A DNA stretch of 64,000 bases from Endomychus coccineus (Eukaryota > Arthropoda > Insecta > Coleoptera > Endomychidae), in NCBI GenBank assembly GCA_958510875.1, contig OY294067.1, forward strand, positions 54,076,039 to 54,140,038, written 5' to 3'. A model generated the notes under the pieces. The model saw nothing but the letters and a program-made list of their open reading frames with translations. It made no database searches and had not been told where the DNA came from. Made by a program: the position numbers and the translations under genes. This document shows positions 21,992 through 32,499 of this stretch, piece by piece (position 1 is the stretch's first letter; each line of letters starts with the position of its first letter).

Positions 21992-22995
21992 CACGGTCGT
22001 ACATACAGGTCTGGAAACTCTATGGTTGACGACTTGAGTCTCTTACGGGTCGCCTAACTCGTAGTCCCTCGCTCAGCCACCAGCTGGCGCTTGGATCACG
22101 AAGTGGTAAAACGATTTCTTTCCGGAATCGCAAGCAGTGTTACTAATGCCCATTTGCACCGTTTAAGCATAGCTTAAAATTGTCGAAATGTTAACTTTGA
22201 ACCTTTAAAAAGGTCGTGATAGCCCCAAACTGGCTCGAAAACTGTTTTGAATTGGTTAATTTTCGATAAATGGAATGACGTTGACGTGAGGAGCGCGTAG
22301 CTCGCGAGTTAGAAAAGTGCAAATTTACGGTACATAGAACGTCTTTACGAGGACTTTTCGCATGCGGTTTTCGCTCCATGTCGTTAGTTTATGAACGGGG
22401 CCAACTAAATAGCATAGTCTCGGGCCCCAAAATGACGATTAAATAGGAAAATTCAATTAAAACAGTTTGAGGTATTCTCAGCTGTCAGCTATTAGCGTCT
22501 GACGTACGACGTACCAAAGGGAATTTTCTAGCTACTAAAATATACTCAAAGCGGGTAAAAGCTAGCGGCCTATAGCCGAAAACACTTTATTACAACTGGC
22601 TCCGGCCGCACGGGGCATAAAACGGCCCCGAATTAACAAGATCGAGGTAAAAAGTATAAACTCTAACTGACGCGTAGCGTGCTCCTCGAGGCATATGTCA
22701 AAATGATTACGTTCGTAGCTAATTACACAGGACGTCTTTCGTTCATGCAATTGTGTTTTTATACAATTCGAACCTTCTAATTTCGATAGGCCACGTGAAA
22801 ATCCCGGAGCCGGAAGCGCTATCGAGATCTGAACGTTAAAACTCTTCATAGAGATCAAGATGATACTCTTACGTGACGCCTTTTATGATACTCCTACGTG
22901 ACGACTTTTGGTACTACGGGCTAGTCGACACTTAGCGGACTCACTTCTCACATAGGAAACAACCTCGAGTTTCCAGACCTGTGTATACGACCGTG
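21992..22995 (-). mobile_element. P-type element copy 2
   Basis: It has the same 20-base termini as the copy at 17601, in reverse orientation (the left 160 bp match the reverse complement of 18010-18172). Flanks GTATGGAC (21984-21991) and GTCTGGAC (22996-23003) form an 8-bp duplication with one change. The interior differs from copy 1: about 700 bp without a recognisable reading frame and no THAP exon. A tandem word TACGTGACG occurs at about 22870 and 22900. Confidence 0.87.
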
Positions 22996-23509
22996 GTCTG
23001 GACTGACAAATAATTAAAAACAAAGAAATTTAGTAATACAGAAGGAATAACATGAACAGACACGTAAAAAATTTCAAACTAATTTTTTACTTATTATCAT
23101 TAACATATATTAAAATTTTGGTTATATAAAAAATATTTTACAGTCTTTTGAATAATTAACTTAAACATAATATCTAACTAAATAATAACTAACCTATAAA
23201 ATATATACATAATTTTGCAATAAATAGAATATTTTTTTTATTACTATATTTACAATATTTTTACAAATGATTTTTCCATATGACTAACCATGTATATCAA
23301 TTATTCGCTTTCCTGATTTTCATCTTCATCATCATTGTCCTATATATTCCTCTATAATAATTGAAAAATGGAAAAGCATATATTGGTTTTTTTCGGGAAT
23401 GTTGTAAATCCGTTCAGGAAAATTTTGCAAAAAACCCGGAGTCGATCGGAGTTGCCCGCAAATTTTCCCAGCTTTTATACTTTTTTCGTCTAATTTGACC
23501 CGACTAATA

Positions 23510-24185
23510 ATGATGTAACGAAAATAAAATTTGATAAAACTTGTTATGGATTATAAACAGCATAACTTGGTATCCTGAACTAGCAAACTTGATGCTCCAC
23601 ACTATAATCATTAATTAAAGGTCAACATAATAAATACATTGGATAGTGCAATACAGATATGGGAAAATGTGGATAGAAAACTATTATTTTAAAATCTGAA
23701 GGCAAAATAACAATACCTTGTTTATTCGCAGAAATATTTAACAGTCAACTTAACAAAGTTGAACATGACATGGTTTGATTTTAAACGGAAAAGTGTTGCT
23801 AATGTAATATTCAAAGACAAATTTTTTAGCTTGATTTCTTATTTCAGATGTCTCAATAGATTTTCACAATATTATGAATTTGATTAAATTATTTAATCGT
23901 GATTATCATGAATCTATCGTATACATTGTATATTTGGAGGAATATTTAAAAGTCTGGTGCGATTTCTGTATTTACTACATAACAAAATTAAACAGGAGAC
24001 CCAGTTAGATTTTAAAACAAAAATTACTGCTAACATAATATTTAAAGACGAATTTTTCAGCTCTTATTTACTTGTTTTAGGTTTCTTAAAGAGATTTGCA
24101 CAATATTATGCATTTGATTAGATTATCTAATCGTGATAAGTACTATCGTGAAAATGTCGTATATTAGATTAGATTAGCAAGTTTG
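23510..24185. other. Intron DNA with a diffuse duplication
   Basis: Two similar AT-rich segments (about 23700-23930 and 23930-24160) share words such as TTAACAGTC-like starts, AAAGACGAATTTTTCAGCT and GATTAGATTATCTAATCGTGAT, suggesting an old tandem duplication of about 230 bp. No gene. Confidence 0.4.
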
Positions 24186-24189
24186 TTAT

Positions 24190-24770
24190 TAATACTGCGC
24201 CCTTGAAGAACTGTTGCATCCCCTTTATAGTATTGATTTACTGTACACTGAAAAGAAAGCTAAGGCGATGGTTGTGTACGTCCGGAAAAGTTTGCTCCTG
24301 GAGGGTAGGTTCGTAATTGGTCAGCAGATGATTTGGTGTTTCTTCAGCTTCTGTGCAGAATCTACTTATCCCATAGTTCACTATGCCAAATTTACTCATG
24401 TGACTGTTGAGTTTGCAGTGTCTTGTCATGAATCCTGTTATAATTCTCAGGTTGTTTCTGCTTAACCTTAAACTTTCCAATACATCCTTTTTCTTAAAGT
24501 TTTTCGATTGTCTGCCCTGGAAGAGAACTCGCGTACTCTGTACTGAATTCTGTTCTGAGGATTTACTGTATAGTGTGCTTGCCTATACCGCAGAACAGTC
24601 CCGGTCCTTTCAGAGGCGTTTAGCTCCCTTGCGTGCAAGGGCCTCTCCATGTTCCAAGTCCCGAAACTCAGTGGAGGGTGATTCTGTTCTGCACTTCTGT
24701 GTGTCGTCATGTTTGTATCCTTTGTCCAGATTAAGCTGTTCAGATCTCTCAGTTGCATGAACTTCCGCTA
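24190..24770 (-). pseudogene. Non-LTR retrotransposon family B, RNase H and C-terminus
   Basis: On the minus strand broken frames match the RNase H domain and tail of an R1/I-like LINE. The best part is LSRNNLRIITGFMTRHCKLN followed by CTEAEETPNHLL, the zinc-knuckle-like tail of such proteins. The upstream RNase H part (24480-24760) is frameshifted. The same family occurs at 53150-53720 and probably at 25400-25740. Confidence 0.75.
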
Positions 24771-24789
24771 GGAATATACTGGTGTATTG

Positions 24790-25380
24790 TAATTACCCAC
24801 CAATCGCACCCTATTATGGGATGATCATGTGAGGTCCATTGCGAAAACCACTTTAACAAAAACTTGGTTTTCTATTCCGTGCCAAGATCTACTTTACATC
24901 CCAGCAGCTCCTCATTCTATAAAGTACAGATTCGACCTGTCTTGGAGTACTGTGCAAATAATTGGAGTTCGGTTTCCAAACATACGCTGAAGCTCTTGGA
25001 TTCCATCCAGAAGAGTTCTATTCGTCTGATTGATTACGAATTCATTGACGCTAGAACATCGTAGAAAGGTGCGATCTCTCCTTTTTCTATATAGGTATAT
25101 TTGCATGGTCGGAGTTCATCAGAAATCTCGTCTGTTATTTCACCTGGGGAGATTCCAGAAAGACGGACTAGACGAGCTCAAACTAGTCGCTCCTTCATTA
25201 CCAAGCTCGAGACTTCTTCCTAACAGACTTAATTTTTCTATCGAACGGCGAAACTGTGGAACTCTTTGCTTAGTGAGGTATTTCTCTATGCCTATAACCT
25301 CTAAACATAGAAGAAAAATTCGAATGCTTATCTCCACTTCGAACATTATAGGTTTTCCTCTCGTGTGGTCAAAGTATTGA
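24790..25380 (+). pseudogene. Non-LTR retrotransposon family A, 3' end
   Basis: The sequence resembles the thumb/C-terminal region of Jockey/CR1-like reverse transcriptase: VRPVLEYC-type segment (here RPVLEYCANNWSSVSKHTLK, then LLDSIQKSSIRLID), followed by LEHRRKVRSLLFLYRY after a frameshift. It is sandwiched between minus-strand pieces of family B, so it probably inserted there. Copies of family A also occur at 32880-34500 and 40876-41190. Confidence 0.75.
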
Positions 25381-25399
25381 AAAGAATTTGGAGTATTTG

Positions 25400-25740
25400 G
25401 TTTAGGGCCCAAAGCCTCCGGCCCATGTACCTTCTGCTGTTCTTGATTCATCGGTATATCAACAGATTTCTCCTCTTCTAACTGCGTGAGTGTTCCTCTG
25501 TCTCCACTATTCCTTGTTTTCAAGGTGGTTTTTGAAGTTCTGCTTCTTCTTCTTCAGAGAGGCGTTATCCACCGAAGTGGAATACTTCCCTGAGATTCTT
25601 CTTTGCTTATGTTACGCATTGTCTTTTCATATGGTGGGGGTTAGTTCCAATATTTTCATTGTGCAAGCTGTAGGGGAAGACCTTGGGGGCCCTAGTTATG
25701 CATATGCATGCGAGCATTCGGGTGTTACGTCCTAATTCCC
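25400..25740 (-). pseudogene. Non-LTR family B fragment
   Basis: The minus-strand words GCATGCATATGCATAACT and the CCCAAGGTCTT block match the 53410-53450 copy, placing this piece upstream of 24190-24770 in the same retroelement. Frames are broken. Confidence 0.5.
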
Positions 25741-26342
25741 TTTGGTAATTTGCTTGATTTTATCGCTCTAGACTAGCGCCTCATAGTTAAGAATATCACC
25801 ATCATGGTGTACATCTGGAGCATTATTTTGGGTAGACAACCCCATGTTTTAGCTGATATCCCCTAGCGATTTGTACTAATCATCTGTATATCCTTAGCAG
25901 CGTATTCCTTCAAGAATTAATGTCTCTTGGAGGTCATTCACTACCAGGCTGCTCACCGGGGTTGGCAATATCTTCTCTGTCGTATCATGTTTGATGTATT
26001 ATCTTGATACTCTGATCTTCTATATATAATATAACACAATTTCATATTGTTTTATTCCAAAATCACAATAGAACTGTTTCAATCTTATACATACTCGTAT
26101 TTAGATTTAGTCAAATTCAAACAATCGATTTTTTCCGTGTTGGATGAGGCAATATCTTATTTTTGTAAAAGGTAGACTGCAGCGGCTCACGACCTTTTTC
26201 ATTTCTTTCACAAGAAAGATAACCAATTTCTCAAATTAAAATTAATAAGACGGTGAAAAGTTTTTGCGAGAAAATACTTGAATGGATTTATTTACCTTGA
26301 TACAATGAAGCGGGCATGTTCTAAATGAATATTCTGTTACAG

Positions 26343-26531
26343 GCAACCCTTCAAAGTAATTATAAAACAAGTCCCACATTGCCAAAGTTGAATCCCATAT
26401 CGCCAGCCGATAGAGATAATTTGGGTCCAGAAGATATGAGGGTATCGTCTCCAGTAGTGAAACAAGAACCAACACATGATTCCAGTCCTCTCATTGATTC
26501 ATTTCATTCTATGTCAGAAGCTTTACAAACG
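26343..26531 (+). CDS. fru: fruitless, linker exon
   Basis: The exon has 63 codons, phase 0 at both sides, with acceptor TGTTACAG at 26335-26342 and donor ACG-GTGAGC at 26532. It reads in frame from the BTB exon, whose last residues SSSNCD...DSQ continue as ATLQSNYKTSP, parallel to the Drosophila Fru linker that continues ...DSQANFKSSPVPK. The peptide is low in structure and contains VVKQEP, a KxEP-type site of the kind that is often SUMOylated in transcription factors (inference). It ends SEALQT. Confidence 0.85.
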
Positions 26532-26921
26532 GTGAGCCTATTGATTTTATTTCTGCAATGGTTAAGTATTTTTTATTGATTACTGCACATCAACAATCAA
26601 CGACCAGGATTAATAAGAGGAATTCAATTATCTCGGGAAGGCAAATGACTTATGTTATCATGTAATTTTACGTAAAACGAAAAATCATTTCAAATTTAAA
26701 TTCGGTTAAGTCGGTAAAAGCAACGCAATATTATGAGGACCACTTTTTAACTTTCATAATAATATTTTATCTTTCATATCATGAAAGATGACAGTTGTAA
26801 GATTTCCGAAGTTTGATATTATTATCAACAATAATAATAATAAAGATTCTTGACCCAGGTATAAATTATATATAAATTCTCGAGAAATAGGTCACACTTA
26901 AAACATATGTTTATTATGTTC

Positions 26922-26963
26922 GTCTTTACGTACGTTTCGGTCTCACGACCATCATCAGAAGAC
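26922..26963 (-). ncRNA. Hammerhead ribozyme motif, PLE copy B left end
   Basis: Minus strand: GTCTT, CTGATGA, an extra T, GGTC-GTGA-GACC, GAAAC, the ACGTACGT palindrome ending in the GTA cleavage triplet, then AAGAC. All core residues are intact and stem I pairs over 5 bp. Confidence 0.87.
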
Positions 26964-27353
26964 TTATTATTTCAATAACCTGGTAACTTAGAACTAATTG
27001 TATTCACACAAAGCGTCCTTATCGCGCCAATTTCGTTTAAAATGCGAATGTCGCCGAAACGAACAGAAATACGAAATCGAAACTGTAACACAAATGTTAT
27101 AAGTATGATAGGTATATCAAGAATCCACTATTTAGTAGAAATCTCAAAAAATACGAACACATTTCATCATAGTCTATGAACGACTAACACGAGACAAGTT
27201 CAAGTATTTACTTTCGAACCAGATGTCACGATTTATTAGGTAATAAAAGAAGGTCTGGCCTCTGAGATATACTTTCGACCATTCTACCTAAAAATATACT
27301 TTTAACATTATAAGGACGCAAGTAGAAATATGCAAGAATATTAATTAATTAAA

Positions 27354-27647
27354 TTAGTATAAATATGACTTAAGAGTCTGAACGTCAGTCCTATGATTTA
27401 CAGATTTGGAGTCACGTTTTATGTGAATCATCTCCAGAATAGATCTTTTATAATAATTGGTTTCCTTAGTTAAAATATTAACATTTTTGTAATCAAATTG
27501 ATGGTTATAGTCAAAGCAATGTTTAGCACGGGCGGTGGAATTTTCTAAGTTTTTGTTTCTTGTGCTATACTTATGGCCATACATTCTTTTTTGTAAATAT
27601 TGTTTAGAGATTCCAGTATAAGTCCCATCACAATTTAAACAATTCAA
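27354..27647 (-). pseudogene. Penelope GIY-YIG endonuclease, C-terminal part
   Basis: The 97-codon frame starts LNCLDCDGTYTGISKQYLQK and continues RMYGHKYSTRNKNLENSTAR, AKHCFDYNHQFDYKNVNILT and ETNYYKRSILEMIHIKRD to a natural end. The GIY-YIG first strand lies just upstream, cut by the deletion. Confidence 0.87.
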
Positions 27648-27725
27648 TTTATATACTGTGTGGGTTTGTTTATCTTTAGGTATTACAGGTTTTAGAAAGA
27701 AGTTATCGGGTTATTGAAATAATAA

Positions 27726-27767
27726 GTCTTCAGATGATGGTCGTGAGACCGAAACGTACGTAAAGAC
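27726..27767 (+). ncRNA. Hammerhead motif, PLE copy B right end (core mutated)
   Basis: Same architecture on the plus strand, but the invariant core reads CAGATGA instead of CTGATGA. That T-to-A change at the core should abolish cleavage. Confidence 0.8.
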
Positions 27768-27828
27768 TAAAATATAAAACTTAAGTGTTAATGTGACCTA
27801 TTTCCCGAGAATTTATACATAAATCAAC

Positions 27829-28642
27829 AATAATGAAGGCAACATCGGTAGTGGTGGTTAGAAATAATTATAGAATTAATGAGCAAATATTCCGAGCACC
27901 TACTTGAAAATGATAATAATAATAATAATACAATCAATAAAAAGCAAGCTTCAACAAAACTACTTCTCTTGGTACAATATTCATTTATTGTAGCTTCTCA
28001 GCGAGGGTTCGATCTCAACATTTTGCCTTCACATGAAATACTGTATAGTCCAAAATACCTTTTCGATAATGATGATCTTTACAGAAAGCCTCACAAATCA
28101 ATTTTGGCCTCCGCAATAGAAAGCAAGCATGACCGTGGAAGAAGCAAAAGATAAATTTTATCCTCTGATAATCCAAAAATGTATTTTGTAAACGGAATGG
28201 CTCTTGTGCATCAGATTCAACTCAGAAGGTTCAGTACATTTGGTCTTTATGCTGAAGCGTTTTTCGAACGTACCAATGAGCTTTTTTCTCAGGTCGCTGT
28301 GAGAAGAGTTGATGTATTCGACTCAAATGAAAAAATCTTCATAAGTTTTTGACATGAAAATTACGATCCAAGGGACAACCGCCAAAACTTGTTGCCTTAT
28401 TATGTCCTATGACTAGAATTCCTACGACTACAAAGATTTTCTTATTACTCTTGTAGCTGTGGAAAAAAATCGGGGCTAACTTGTATTTCATTGTGCCGAT
28501 GTCAAACTAGCGATTGTAATAATTTTGTACCAAGATAAGTTGTTTTGTAAAAGCTTGTTTTGTATTAATTGTATTATTATTATTTTCAAGTACATATTCT
28601 TAATATTAGTTCTAGAATTTATTCTAACCACCACTATGTTGC
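27829..28642 (+). mobile_element. Terminal-inverted-repeat element between two PLEs
   Basis: Ends CAATAATGAAGGCAACAT and, inverted, CAATGATGAAGGCAACAT begin arms of about 110 bp that include GTGGTGGTTAGAA and a run of AAT repeats. Frames inside (27879-28154, then a shifted frame reading FVNGMALVHQIQLRRFSTFG) belong to a protein I do not recognise. No clear target duplication can be read because both flanks are Penelope ends. Confidence 0.65.
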
Positions 28643-28705
28643 CTTCATCATTGTATAAAAATTCTCGGGATATAGGTCACAATAACACTCTGTTTTAAAA
28701 TTTTC

Positions 28706-28746
28706 GTCTTTACGTACGTTTCGGTCTCACGACCATCATCAAAGAC
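28706..28746 (-). ncRNA. Hammerhead motif, PLE copy C left end (core deletion)
   Basis: Minus strand matches the other copies but reads GTCTTTGATGA: the C of CTGATGA is deleted. It is probably inactive. Confidence 0.8.
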
Positions 28747-29596
28747 TTATTATGTCTAAAACTTGATTACTTAAAACTAATTGTATTACACAAAGCGTCC
28801 AAATCGCACTAATTTCAATTAAAATGGCCACGTCGCCGAAACGAACAGAAACACGATTAAACGAAATTGTAAACCTCGATGCCATAGTAAAATTATCAAA
28901 AATCCACTGGAAAGAAGATTTCTTAATAAAAGCGTACTCATGTCAACACAGTAAGTGATCGACTAGAGACCAGACAAATAAAATTTAATTTTTAAGTATA
29001 CAATTTTCGAACCAGATGTTAGATTTACGAGTTAATAGAAAAGAAACAACCACCTATCCTAGAGTTTTGAAGGAATACGGAAAGTTGTATATCCAAGTTT
29101 CATTATAACTAAATCAAAGGAGAATATGTTTAGCAAGGTGCAAAATAAGAAGGCGTACGCGAAATTATTAAATTCTCTTCATAAAAACTGTTTGAACTTG
29201 TGCATTAAAGAAGCATGTGCAAATGTAGCAGAGGTTGAAAACAATTAAATTCATTAAACAAACCTGTTATCAAAATTTTGATAGAAACTTTATATCGACA
29301 TTTTTTTCAAAATCAGCATAACAATTTTCGAAAAAAATTTCAACAAAATCAAAGCCATTCAATCTAAAAAGACAAATAATTTAATGAAAGGCGTAACTTA
29401 TGAAAAACAAAATATCAATGAACAATGGTTGAGAAATCTAACTGACACAAAAATTCCGGATGAGGTGCAGCACACGTTAAGTTTAGGTCCGAAATTTGCA
29501 TTGCCTATCGACCATATTATTGTAAATTAAGAATGCGGAATTAGGAATAAAAATTTAGAAGAAAAAAATGAAATTAGAAACAAAGTTTGTAACATC

Positions 29597-30726
29597 TTGA
29601 CTAGCAAAAAGAACAAACAAATAGCAGAAATAGGTATTGCAAAGAATCGTTTTAATTATCATACGAAAATACCAAAAGAGTTCTTAGATGCTAACCCTCA
29701 AATATTAGTTTTGAACGCGGATAAATGTAATAAAACCGTCATAATGCATAGGAATGACTATGAAAACAAAATAGGAAACCTTTTAAATGATGAAACAACT
29801 TATAAAAAATTGAAATCTGACCCTATTTTATCAGTACAAAATAACGTGAATAAATTGATAAATAAATGGCACAAAAAGAAGATAATCCCTATTGAATTAA
29901 AAAATAAATTAATTTGCCATAATGGGCTTGCACCTTATATCTATGGGCTTCCGAAACTACATAAAAATGATATACCTCTAAGACAAATTGTAAGTAATAT
30001 TGGAGCGCCTACGTACAACTTATCAAAATTTCTATCAAAATCTATCAATAATATAATTGGAAAAAATGAATTTTATGTGAAAGACTCATGGCATTTTAAT
30101 GAATTTATAAAAAATCAATCCGTACCAGTAAACCATCAACTAATTTCCTTGGACGTTGTTTCTTTATTTACAAATGTACCTTTCGTTTTGGCATTGAATA
30201 GCACACCTCTAGATCAATCGGATTTTATAAATGCTGTAAAATGTTGTTTAGAATGCACTTATTTTCAGTACGGTGAGCAATATTCGGCACAGCAATGGGA
30301 TCTCCTATTTCAGCTACCATTGCTAACCTCGTTATAGAATGTCTAGAGGAATCTGTTATAAGTTCATTAGATTTTCAGCCTGTATTTTTTAAACGGTATG
30401 TAGATGATTGCCTTATGTGTGTACCCAACAATAAAATTCAATATGTGATTAATAAATTTAACAGTTTCCACTGTAAACTTCAATTCACTTGTGAAATAGA
30501 AGTAAACAAAAACATAAATTTCCTAGGTATGAACATTAGGCATGATGCAGATAGAAAAATAAAAAGTTATTGGTTCACTAAAGAAGTTTGGTCTCAACGT
30601 TATCTTCACTTCAATTCTGTTGCACCAGCTTGTTTTAAAAAAAAGTGTCATAAACAGCCTTACAGACCGCGTGGTAAAATTGTCCCACGCAGAGGACCGT
30701 CCCAAGAATTTAAAAATTGTTCGTAA
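29597..30726 (+). pseudogene. Penelope-like reverse transcriptase, frameshifted
   Basis: The first frame (29597-30337) carries PYIYGLPKLHKNDIPLRQIV, GAPTYNLSKFLS and LISLDVVSLFTNVP with the first catalytic Asp. The second frame (30295-30726) carries MGSPISATIANLVIECLEE and FKRYVDDCLM, the YVDD catalytic pair, then FLGMNI. The switch of frame near 30290-30295 breaks the gene. The arrangement is that of Penelope-like RTs, which are related to telomerase RT. Confidence 0.9.
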
Positions 30727-30849
30727 TACACTGGAAATGAATGGCTACCCAAAAACTTTCTTCAATCCGATCATTAAAGAGAGAATAAACAGAATCTATA
30801 ATGGTTCTTCATATAAGAGGAAATTAAGAAATGTTAAAAAAAATACGAT

Positions 30850-31122
30850 ATGAATATCGCGCATAAACCTACTAACTGTGTTGGAAAATATTTCTCAAAT
30901 CTAAAGCCTTTAATACCTAAAGATAAACAAACCCACACAGTATACAAATTAAATTGTTTAGATTGTGATGGAACTTATACTGGAATCTCTAAACAATATT
31001 TACAAAAAAGAATGTGCGGCCATAGGTATTGCACAAAAAACAAAAACTTAGAAAATTCCACCGCCCCTGCTAAACACTGCTTTGATTATAACCATCAGTT
31101 CGATTACAATAACGTTAACTAA
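30850..31122 (+). pseudogene. Penelope GIY-YIG endonuclease domain
   Basis: The frame includes MNIAHKPTNCVGKYFSNLKP, THTVYKLNCLDCDGTYTGIS and RMCGHRYCTKNKNLENSTAP. The arginine-containing helix after GIY-YIG is retained, while a tyrosine-to-cysteine-type change (RMCGHRY against RMYGHKY in other copies) is present. It is separated from the RT by frameshifts at 30730-30850. Confidence 0.88.
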
Positions 31123-31639
31123 CTAAGGAAACCAATTATTTATTATAAAAGATCTATTTTGGAGATGATTCACATAAAACGTGACTACAATTCTGTAAAT
31201 CATAGGACAGACACGCAAAATCTAAGTCATATCTATACAAATTTGATCAAATAATATCTCTTGCAAATTCCTACATGCCTCGTATAATGTAATAGTATAT
31301 ATTTAGGTAGAGTGTCAAGTATACCTCCTGTCACGACAAAACCTTTTCTATTAGCTCGTAAATCTAACATCTGGTTCGAAAGTTGTATACTTAAAAATTA
31401 AATTTTATTTGTCTGGTCTCTAGTCTATCACTTACTGTGTTGACATGAGTACGCTTTTATTATGAAATCTTCTTTCCAGTGGATTTTTGATAATTTTACT
31501 ATAGCATCGAGGTTTACAATTTCGTTTAATCGTGTTTCTGTTCGTTTCGGCGACGTGGGCATTTTAATTGAAATTGGTGCGATTTGGACGCTTTGTGTAA
31601 TACAATTAGTTTTAAGTAATCAAGTTTTAGACATAATAA

Positions 31640-31681
31640 GTCTTCTGATGATGGTCGTGAGACCGAAACGTACGTAAAGAC
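31640..31681 (+). ncRNA. Hammerhead ribozyme motif, PLE copy C right end
   Basis: Plus strand GTCTT, CTGATGA, extra T, GGTC-GTGA-GACC, GAAAC, ACGTACGT palindrome with GTA, then AAGAC. It is complete and the best candidate for activity together with 26922-26963. Confidence 0.88.
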
Positions 31682-31960
31682 GAAAATTTTAAAACACAGA
31701 GTGTTAATGTTAATTCATACTGGGTCAAGAATCTTTATTATTATCTTCATATCGTGATAATAATATCAAACTTAGGCAATCTTACAGCAATTATCTTTCA
31801 TAATATGAAAATAAAATATTATTATGAAAAGTCAAAAAGTGGTCCTCATAATATTGCGTTCGTTTTATCGACTTTATAGCCGAATTTCAATTTGAAATGG
31901 GTATTCTCATAAAACAGTCGGTTTTACGTAAAATTACATGACAACATAAAATTGTCGAGG

Positions 31961-32230
31961 ATTAAAAAATGAACGATTTGGTATCAAGAACGGGTTGATA
32001 GGATGAGCGGTTTCCTGAGGGTGTATAATACACGCTCGCTCCCTCTCTTCCGCCCCCACTTTCCCTGCCGGCAACATGGATTTTCCTCTTCACTATAAAC
32101 CCCCATAAAAGAATCTGAATGGAAATCGTGGTCCTCATATTTTAAATAGACAACAAAATCAAACTACGCATCTACTATGTATACATATTTATAGAAGTCA
32201 ATAATTGAGCAATTGCTTGTTAGAAGTTAA
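31961..32230. other. Intron DNA
   Basis: Contains a C-rich patch near 32035-32080; nothing recognised. Confidence 0.4.
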
Positions 32231-32262
32231 TCTAATGCATAAAGATGGTATATGTCATTCTA

Positions 32263-32361
32263 GATCGATCAGTGACACTACAGCTAAACATTTCCGGACA
32301 GCTGTTTCGTCTGCTTGAGCTCATCAGCGGAAATAGTAGAGCTGTAGTATCACCGATCGAT
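32263..32361 (-). ncRNA. Second-type hammerhead motif in extended stem
   Basis: Minus strand: ATTTCCG, CTGATGA, a 12-base stem II segment, GAAAC, palindrome ACAGCTGT ending in the GTC cleavage triplet, then CGGAAAT (core 32290-32334). Stem I is a perfect 7 bp and continues, after a small internal loop, into AGCTGTAGT...GATCGAT pairing (32263-32285 with 32340-32361). Stem II (GCTC-AAGC-AGAC) pairs poorly, so activity is uncertain. It is unlike the Penelope motifs above in stem III and in flanks. Confidence 0.75.
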
Positions 32362-32421
32362 ATCTCTGCTGAGGTATGTATTACCATCAACAAAAATTGT
32401 AGTGACACTATAACTGAATTC

Positions 32422-32464
32422 ATTCCGCTGATGATTGAGAGAAGACAAAACAGCTGTTCGGAGC
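32422..32464 (+). ncRNA. Degenerate hammerhead motif, inverted partner
   Basis: Plus strand ATTCCG, CTGATGA, TTGAGAGAAGAC, then AAAAC in place of GAAAC, ACAGCTGT and TCGGAG. It lies about 90 bp from, and in opposite orientation to, the motif at 32290-32334. The lost G of GAAA should abolish cleavage. Confidence 0.65.
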
Positions 32465-32499
32465 CTTTTAGCTGTGCTGGCATTGTATTGTATTTGTAA

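Larger units (their letters stand above)
21247..23506. mobile_element. TAGTCG-ended element 1 with tandem array and nested P element
   Basis: The left end TAGTCGAGTCATATTAGC and the inverted right end TAGTCGGGTCAAATTAG begin arms of about 90 bp that share GGGAAAATTTGCGGGCAACT. Flanks are ATA on both sides (21244-21246 and 23507-23509), an apparent 3-bp target duplication. Inside are a tandem array (21352-21680) and a P-type insertion (21992-22995). No transposase was seen. Two further elements of this design lie at 43518 and 48690. Confidence 0.75.
26869..27815 (-). mobile_element. Penelope-like copy B, internally deleted
   Basis: Both ends are inverted copies of the family terminus (AATTCTCGAGAAATAGGTCAC at the left and its near-inverse at the right), each with a hammerhead motif facing outward. 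The interior (27354-27700, minus) is the GIY-YIG domain and C-terminus; the reverse transcriptase is deleted. The right junction cuts into the coding region abruptly near 27697. Confidence 0.82.
28646..31740 (+). mobile_element. Penelope-like copy C, nearly full length
   Basis: This 3.1-kb copy has inverted terminal repeats of about 400 bp (28650-29040 and 31330-31720), each with a hammerhead motif pointing outward. The centre encodes the N-terminal leader (about 29100-29560, broken), reverse transcriptase (29597-30726, frameshift near 30290) and GIY-YIG endonuclease (30850-31122). The order is that of canonical Penelope elements. It is decayed and not autonomous. Confidence 0.88.
26640..31960. 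repeat. Large inverted arrangement enclosing two Penelope elements
   Basis: About 225 bp at 26640-26868 recurs reverse-complemented at 31732-31960 (landmarks ATGTAATTTTACGTAAAAC, AATATTATGAGGACCAC and GATTCTTGACCCAG). Between these arms lie a short Penelope copy on the minus strand, an 0.8-kb terminal-repeat element, and a nearly full-length Penelope copy on the plus strand. It could be an inverted duplication or a large foldback element that collected insertions. Confidence 0.75.

Noticed and set aside
28003..28030. tRNA-like GGTTCGATCTC word
   Set aside because: No cloverleaf stems around it; it lies inside a transposon frame.
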